A model generated the notes under the pieces. It did not search any database. It was given only the letters and a program-made list of their open reading frames with translations, and was not told where the DNA came from. From Micrococcales bacterium (GTDB lineage: Bacteria; Actinomycetota; Actinomycetes; Actinomycetales; Dermatophilaceae): a stretch of 11,040 bases of DNA. Positions 7,133-11,040 of the stretch are shown here, one piece after another (the first letter of the stretch is position 1; each line of letters begins with the position of its first letter). A program made the translations under genes and the position numbers. Location of the stretch: the NCBI GenBank assembly GCA_003157445.1, contig PMJN01000252.1, positions 3,661 through 14,700 on the forward strand, written 5' to 3'.

Positions 7133-7342
7133 TCAGCCACCGCTCTTGCGACGGAACATCTGCTGGGCCTTCGCCGGTCCGTGAGCATTGTGAATCTTGG
7201 TCTGCTCACCGTCTTCGGACACGTCACGGCCGCCGTGGGCATGCTTCTTGTCCAGCGCCTCGCGAAACTTGCGCTTCACATCCTCGGCCGGGGACGCAGC
7301 CACCGACTGGTCATCATCGGACTTGTCTGAGTCGTTCGTCAT
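7133..7342 (-). CDS. DUF5302 family small protein
   Basis: A 69-residue, very hydrophilic protein: an acidic N-terminus (MTNDSDKSDDD), then EDVKRKFREALDKK (about 20-33), a His/Gly-rich middle and a basic tail FRRKSGG. This layout matches the DUF5302 family, small actinobacterial proteins of unknown function with the same amphipathic segment and C-terminal RRKSG. AGGAG lies eight bases before the ATG, which supports real translation. It starts 50 bp downstream of the end of another minus-strand gene and may share its transcript. No enzymatic motif or membrane segment is visible. Confidence 0.8.
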   Translation of the reverse strand: MTNDSDKSDDDQSVAASPAEDVKRKFREALDKKHAHGGRDVSEDGEQTKIHNAHGPAKAQQMFRRKSGG

Positions 7343-7392
7343 GCGCGCTCTCCTTCATCACCGTGCTGCAACCTTCGCATAAGAAGCAAACT

Positions 7393-7770
7393 TCAGTGCC
7401 CCTGGTCCAGCCCCCGCTCGGGATTGGCAGAACTCCTGCGCTGCAGAGAGTTCCACTCACGCATACGAGACGGATACCCGGTTTGGTTTACGTCATACAC
7501 CGGTATGCCCAGGCCCCGCGGGAGCTCGAACGCTGCATCACGGGAGGAAACCGCACGCCGCGTCCATTCGCCATCGTGGGCGATGAGCACCACAGTGGTC
7601 GCCGTGACGTTGGTCGGTGGCTCGACAAAAGCCTCGACCCCGCGTCTGCTGGACACAAAGGACGCCAGGTGATCGCGGACCGCCTTGGAGTCCACCGTCA
7701 TTCCCGGGCCATCCGCCGGTGCCTTCGGGCGCCGGTCGGAGCCTCGGCGCCGCCGAGGCCACCACCTCAT
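7393..7770 (-). CDS. Conserved small basic actinobacterial protein, function unknown
   Basis: The 125-residue product resembles a conserved actinobacterial protein sometimes labelled 'oxidoreductase' in databases without experimental support. The conserved core runs VRDHLASFVSSRRGVEAFVE, then TTVVLIAHDGEWTRR, LGIPVYDV, and GYPSRMREWN (about residues 31-109). The N-terminal 23 residues are strongly basic (RWWPRRRRGSDRRPK) and may be a disordered or nucleic-acid-binding tail, or the start may lie later, at the ATG encoding Met24 (MTVDSKAVRD). CGGAG lies about ten bases before the chosen ATG. No nucleotide-binding or redox motif is seen, so I would not assign an activity. It is followed on the same strand by the DUF5302 gene, and it is divergent from lpdA. 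Confidence 0.75.
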   Translation of the reverse strand: MRWWPRRRRGSDRRPKAPADGPGMTVDSKAVRDHLASFVSSRRGVEAFVEPPTNVTATTVVLIAHDGEWTRRAVSSRDAAFELPRGLGIPVYDVNQTGYPSRMREWNSLQRRSSANPERGLDQGH

Positions 7771-8050
7771 CTGTTGTCTCCGGCTTCCGGCACATCACAC
7801 CACGTCATGTACTAACTCTAGGGCCCAGTTGCGCCACGATGCACGGTTGGCACCGTTGCCTGGCGGGGCGTGTCAGGGTACCCCGCCAAGTCCGGGCCCG
7901 GCGGCTACCGCAGCGCCAGAGGCGCCGCCTGTCCGACTCGGTCACCATCAGTGGCAAGATGATCTTCGACGTCCGAGGGTGAACAGCACACGCGTGCCGA
8001 ACGCCTGCAGGACGATGTCCGGTCAGATGCACAGGCAAGGGAGCGTCCGC
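7771..8050. promoter_or_regulatory. Divergent spacer upstream of lpdA with several inverted repeats
   Basis: This 280-bp stretch separates the leftward small gene (start 7770) from lpdA (start 8051) and must hold at least the lpdA promoter. A perfect 8-bp inverted repeat, TGGCGGGG/CCCCGCCA, lies at 7861-7868 and 7881-7888 with a 12-base loop. A 10-bp palindrome CCGGGCCCGG follows at 7892-7901. A GGCGGC/GCCGCC pair sits at 7900-7905 and 7924-7929. Further on, AAGAT-G-ATCTT (7956-7966) is a short inverted repeat about 85 bases before lpdA. No clear -35/-10 pair was identified. The first repeat lacks a T-run on either side and so is not an obvious terminator. Confidence 0.4.
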
Positions 8051-9430
8051 ATGTCGGCTACCGCCGAGAACACGTTCGACATCGTCATCCTTGGGGGAGG
8101 CAGCGGCGGTTACGCCTGCGCCCTACGCGCCGCCGAACTGGGGCTGTCCGTGGCCCTGGTCGAGAAGGGCAAGCTCGGCGGCACCTGCCTGCACATGGGA
8201 TGCATCCCGACTAAGGCGCTGCTGCACGCAGCAGAGGTGGCCGATACCGCCCGCGAAAGCATGCAGTTCGGTGTCAAGACCACTTTCGAGTCGGTCGACA
8301 TGAGCGGCGTCAACGCCTACAAGGACGGCGTCGTCGCACGCCTGTACAAGGGCCTGCAGGGCCTGGTGAAGTCCAAGAGCATCGAGTACGTCGAGGGCAA
8401 AGGCCACCTGGTCGCCAAGAACGTCGTTGAGGTCGCCGGGCGCCGCCTGACCGGTAAGAACGTCGTCCTGGCCACCGGCTCCTACGCGAAGTCCCTGCCC
8501 GGCCTGGACATCGGCGGCCGGGTCATGACCAGCGAGCAGGCACTCTTGCTTGACTACGTTCCCAACCGGGTCATCGTTCTCGGTGGTGGCGTCATCGGCG
8601 TCGAGTTCGCCTCGGTCTTCAAGTCGTTCGGCGCCGAGGTCACGATCATCGAGGCTCTCCCACGCCTGGTGGCGCTCGAAGACGAGGCAATCTCCAAACA
8701 GCTGGAGCGATCCTTCCGCAAGCGCAAGATCAACTTCAAGACCGGCGTTAAGTTCTCCGGCGTCACCACCTCCGGTGACACCGTGAGTGTCTCGCTGGAG
8801 TCCGGGGAGACCATCGAGGCCGACCTGCTCCTGGTGGCCGTCGGACGCGGTCCGGTCACTGCGGGCCTGGGCTACGAAGAAGCCGGAGTCATGCTCGACC
8901 GGGGCTATGTCCTGGCCAACGAGCGATGCCAGACCAATATCGAGGGCGTCTACGCCGTCGGCGACATCGTGCCCGGGCTGCAGTTGGCTCACCGGGGCTT
9001 CGCCCAGGGCATCTTCGTGGCCGAGCAGATCGCCGGACTCAACCCGCCGGTCATCGACGAGATGGGCATCCCCCGCGTCACTTACTGCGAACCCGAAATT
9101 GCCTCCATCGGCTACACCGAGGCCCAGGCCAAGGCCAAGTTCGGGCAGATCGAGACCTACGACTACAACCTCGGTGGCAACGGCAAGAGCCAGATCTTGG
9201 CGACCCAGGGCTTCATCAAGCTGGTCCGCCAGAAAGATGGCCCGGTCGTGGGTGTTCACATGATCGGCGCCCGGATGGGCGAGCAGGTCGGCGAAGCCCA
9301 GCTGATCTACAACTGGGAGGCACTGCCCTCCGACGTCGCCCAACTCATCCACGCCCACCCCACCCAGAACGAAGCCCTCGGCGAGGCCCACCTCGCCCTG
9401 GCCGGCAAACCCCTTCACGCCCACGCCTAA
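8051..9430 (+). CDS. lpdA: Dihydrolipoamide dehydrogenase (E3)
   Basis: This FAD enzyme reoxidises dihydrolipoamide on the E2 subunits of pyruvate and 2-oxoglutarate dehydrogenase, and on glycine cleavage H protein, passing electrons to NAD+. The 459-residue product has the standard layout. FAD-binding GGGSGGYACALRAAELG lies at about 15-31. The redox disulfide is Cys46 and Cys51 in GGTCLHMGCIPTK. The NAD-binding GGGVIGVEFASVF sits mid-protein, with a second FAD motif, GVYAVGDIVPG. The C-terminal interface motif HAHPTQNE has the base His436 and its partner Glu441. The ATG at 8051 is chosen because AAGGGAG lies seven bases upstream and the FAD motif then falls at the normal place. It is followed 100 bp later by sucB, so E3 and E2 are encoded together, possibly as an operon or with an extra promoter between. 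Nothing is unusual. Confidence 0.96.
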   Translation: MSATAENTFDIVILGGGSGGYACALRAAELGLSVALVEKGKLGGTCLHMGCIPTKALLHAAEVADTARESMQFGVKTTFESVDMSGVNAYKDGVVARLYKGLQGLVKSKSIEYVEGKGHLVAKNVVEVAGRRLTGKNVVLATGSYAKSLPGLDIGGRVMTSEQALLLDYVPNRVIVLGGGVIGVEFASVFKSFGAEVTIIEALPRLVALEDEAISKQLERSFRKRKINFKTGVKFSGVTTSGDTVSVSLESGETIEADLLLVAVGRGPVTAGLGYEEAGVMLDRGYVLANERCQTNIEGVYAVGDIVPGLQLAHRGFAQGIFVAEQIAGLNPPVIDEMGIPRVTYCEPEIASIGYTEAQAKAKFGQIETYDYNLGGNGKSQILATQGFIKLVRQKDGPVVGVHMIGARMGEQVGEAQLIYNWEALPSDVAQLIHAHPTQNEALGEAHLALAGKPLHAHA

Positions 9431-9530
9431 CGGGCTCCGCCGGAGCAATCAGCACAGCAAGATCTTGCAGGCACAAACCCTATCCGATAAGCACGGCCAC
9501 TGACCGTCGCAGCGCAACCGAGGAGACCTC
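9431..9530 (+). promoter_or_regulatory. lpdA-sucB spacer with small hairpin, 12-bp palindrome and possible promoter
   Basis: Three elements lie between lpdA and sucB. A small hairpin GCTCC-GCC-GGAGC (9434-9446) follows directly after the lpdA stop, without a T-run. A perfect 12-bp palindrome GCAAGATCTTGC lies at 9457-9468. A weak promoter-like pair overlaps it: TTGCAG (9465-9470) and GATAAG (9486-9491), 15 bases apart, which is short. If real, the palindrome would cover the -35 box as an operator does. The AGGAG ribosome site at 9521-9525 belongs to sucB. Co-transcription with lpdA remains equally possible. Confidence 0.3.
9457..9468. repeat. Perfect 12-bp palindrome upstream of sucB
   Basis: GCAAGATCTTGC reads the same on both strands and lies 62 bases before the proposed sucB start. 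A related inverted repeat (GCAAGAT, then GATCTTCG) is found before lpdA at 7954-7968. The pair could be binding sites for a common dimeric regulator, but the arm spacing differs by three bases, so this is only suggestive. Confidence 0.35.
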
Positions 9531-11040
9531 ATTTCATCTGAACGCGTGACCATGCCGGCCCTTGGGGAATCGGTCACCGAAGGGACCGTGACACGCTGGC
9601 TGAAGAACGTCGGCGACTCCGTGGCCGTCGACGAGCCGTTGCTCGAGGTATCCACCGACAAAGTCGACACCGAGATCCCCTCACCAGTAGCCGGCACGCT
9701 CCAAGAGATCCTCGTTGCCGAGGACGAAACCGTGCCGGTGGGCACAGACCTGGCCATAGTCGGTGATGGCGCACCAGCTTCTGCCAGCGCCGCCGCTGCC
9801 GAGCCAGCCCCCGAACAGGTCTTCGCCGCGCCAGCAGTCCAGGAAGCGGTGTCCCAGCCCGCAGCCGAGGTTCCCGCTGAAATCCCATCAGCTTCGGGCG
9901 GACCGATCGCCGGCGGCACCACTGTCACGATGCCGGCCTTGGGCGAATCGGTCACTGAGGGCACTGTCACACGTTGGCTTAAGGCCGAGGGTGACCAGGT
10001 CGCGGTCGACGAGCCGTTGCTCGAGGTCTCGACCGACAAGGTCGACACCGAGATCCCCTCACCGGTGGCGGGCACGGTTACCAGGATTCTGGTCGGTGAG
10101 GACGAAACTGTCCCCGTCGGCGCGGATCTGGTCATCGTCGGCGGCCAGATCCCGGCTGCGCCAATCCAGCAACCTGCACCAGCTGCTCCTGCACCAGCTG
10201 CTCCTGCACCGGCTGCTCCTGCACCGGCTGCTTCGGCGCGCGCAGCCGGCGGCTCTGATGCCGCGGCCTACGTCACCCCCTTGGTACGAAAGCTGGCCAA
10301 AGACAACGACGTCAACCTCGCTTCGCTGCGTGGAACCGGTATCGGTGGCCGTATCCGCAAGCAGGACGTGCTCGATTCTGCTGCTGCCGCCAAGAAAGTG
10401 AGCGCCCCGGCGACCATTACCGTGCCCGCAGTTGCAGCCCCGGCGTCCATTCCCGCCGTCTCACCCAAGCGCGGCACAACCGAGAAGATGAGCCGGCTGC
10501 GCAAAGTCATCGCCGCGCGGATGGTCGAATCTTTGCAGGTCTCCGCGCAGCTCACCAGCGTGGTCGAGGTCGACGTCACCAAGATCGCGCGTCTGCGCGA
10601 CAGGGCCAAGCGTGACTTCGAGACGCGTGAGGGCACCAAGCTCAGCTTCCTGCCGTTCTTCGCACTGGCTGCGATCGAAGCCCTCAAGGCACATCCCACC
10701 GTCAACTCCAGCGTCGAGGGTGACGAGATCACCTACCACGGCTCAGAGAACCTCGGTGTCGCAGTCGATACCGAACGCGGGCTGCTTGTGCCAGTGATCA
10801 AGGACGCCGGGGACCTCAACATCGCCGGATTGTCCCGCAAGATCGCCGACCTGGCCGAGCGGACCCGTACGAACAAGATCTCTCCCGATGAGCTCGCTGG
10901 TGGCACCTTCACGCTGACCAACACCGGTAGTCGCGGGGTCCTGTTCGACACCCCGATCATCAACCAGCCCAACGTCGCCATCCTGGGCACGGGCACGGTC
11001 GTGAAACGTCCCGTCGTGGTCAAGGACAGCGACGGCGGCG
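9531..11040 (+). CDS. sucB: Dihydrolipoamide acyltransferase (E2 of 2-oxoacid dehydrogenase), 3' end beyond window
   Basis: E2 forms the core of the 2-oxoglutarate and, in many actinobacteria, the pyruvate dehydrogenase complex, moving acyl groups on a lipoyl arm to CoA. The window shows 503 codons. Lipoyl domain 1 is at about residues 6-82 (lipoyl Lys44 in STDKVDT). An Ala/Pro linker is followed by lipoyl domain 2, about 132-208 (Lys170), then a second Ala/Pro linker with four PAPAA units (215-234). The E3/E1-binding domain is at about 246-283 ([31 protein letters not shown]). The catalytic domain starts at about 318 ([16 protein letters not shown]). The catalytic HxxxDG motif lies past the edge. 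The start is odd: the best ribosome site (AGGAG, 9521-9525) fits an ATT at 9531, giving [13 protein letters not shown]. The GTG at 9546 or ATG at 9552 would be 20 or 26 bases away. An in-frame TGA at 9501 blocks anything further upstream. Two lipoyl domains are typical of the actinobacterial SucB type. Confidence 0.94.
   Translation, partial: MSSERVTMPALGESVTEGTVTRWLKNVGDSVAVDEPLLEVSTDKVDTEIPSPVAGTLQEILVAEDETVPVGTDLAIVGDGAPASASAAAAEPAPEQVFAAPAVQEAVSQPAAEVPAEIPSASGGPIAGGTTVTMPALGESVTEGTVTRWLKAEGDQVAVDEPLLEVSTDKVDTEIPSPVAGTVTRILVGEDETVPVGADLVIVGGQIPAAPIQQPAPAAPAPAAPAPAAPAPAASARAAGGSDAAAYVTPLVRKLAKDNDVNLASLRGTGIGGRIRKQDVLDSAAAAKKVSAPATITVPAVAAPASIPAVSPKRGTTEKMSRLRKVIAARMVESLQVSAQLTSVVEVDVTKIARLRDRAKRDFETREGTKLSFLPFFALAAIEALKAHPTVNSSVEGDEITYHGSENLGVAVDTERGLLVPVIKDAGDLNIAGLSRKIADLAERTRTNKISPDELAGGTFTLTNTGSRGVLFDTPIINQPNVAILGTGTVVKRPVVVKDSDGG
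9552..10146 (+). repeat. Intragenic duplication encoding the two lipoyl domains
   Basis: The DNA from 9552 is repeated 378 bases (126 codons) later from 9930. Both copies start with an ATG encoding [18 protein letters not shown]. The core runs are almost identical at the base level: GACGAGCCGTTGCTCGAGGT occurs in both, and GTCGACACCGAGATCCCCTC occurs in both. The copies diverge toward their ends and are separated by an Ala/Pro/Glu-rich linker. Very high identity at silent positions suggests recent duplication or gene conversion between the copies. Confidence 0.85.
10173..10232 (+). repeat. sucB: Four tandem 15-bp units encoding the PAPAA linker of SucB
   Basis: Units at 10173, 10188, 10203 and 10218 read CCTGCACCAGCTGCT twice, then CCTGCACCGGCTGCT twice, in frame as Pro-Ala-Pro-Ala-Ala. 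They form the flexible linker between lipoyl domain 2 and the subunit-binding domain. In-frame tandem units of this kind can change copy number by slippage without breaking the gene. Confidence 0.9.

Noticed and set aside
7685..8050. N-terminal extension of Lpd to 581 residues
   Set aside because: The added segment is Pro/Ser/Arg-rich with no domain. The ATG at 8051 has a ribosome site and puts the FAD motif at the usual distance.
8123..9448. 441-residue minus-strand open frame across lpdA
   Set aside because: It is a mirror of the lpdA codon pattern in GC-rich DNA; it has no ribosome site and no recognisable motifs.

Overview
The window is GC-rich chromosomal DNA from an actinobacterium, most likely a member of the Propionibacteriaceae or a close relative. 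That placement rests on inference: strong G/C preference at third codon positions, GTG starts, an actinobacterial-type E2 with two lipoyl domains, small actinobacterial proteins (a DUF5302 member and a conserved basic protein), and late cobalamin genes next to gcvT, pepA and sucB. A similar order (cobS, gcvT, pepB, dlaT) is known in Mycobacterium tuberculosis around Rv2208-Rv2215.

Left part (1-3553), cobalamin synthesis: cobQ (cobyric acid synthase) runs leftward off the window edge. From a 167-bp divergent spacer with a structured leader, cobU, cobS and a 196-residue protein of unknown function run rightward. Their stop and start codons overlap, so they form a tight operon. CobQ amidates the corrin ring. 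CobU activates adenosylcobinamide to its GDP form, and CobS joins this to the lower-ligand nucleoside in the membrane.

Middle (3554-4380): 827 bp without an intact gene. It holds a frameshifted remnant of the N-terminus of a Tn3-family transposase (DUF4158), then a short unrecognised stretch with coding-like third positions, then a strong imperfect hairpin downstream of gcvT. This looks like a scar of mobile DNA between the cobalamin operon and the housekeeping block.

Right part (4381-11040), central metabolism: gcvT (glycine cleavage T protein, leftward) is divergent from pepA (M17 leucyl aminopeptidase, rightward). Two small leftward genes follow. A 280-bp divergent spacer with several inverted repeats leads to lpdA (dihydrolipoamide dehydrogenase, E3) and sucB (dihydrolipoamide acyltransferase, E2), which runs off the right edge before its catalytic histidine motif. 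GcvT, Lpd and SucB belong to lipoate-dependent complexes: Lpd is the shared E3 of the 2-oxoacid dehydrogenases and also reoxidises the glycine cleavage H protein.

Most of the window is ordinary. The points most worth checking are an apparent ATT start codon for sucB, the unknown gene translationally coupled to cobS, the degenerate transposon region with its unidentified coding-like fragment, and structured or palindromic DNA ahead of cobU, lpdA and sucB.
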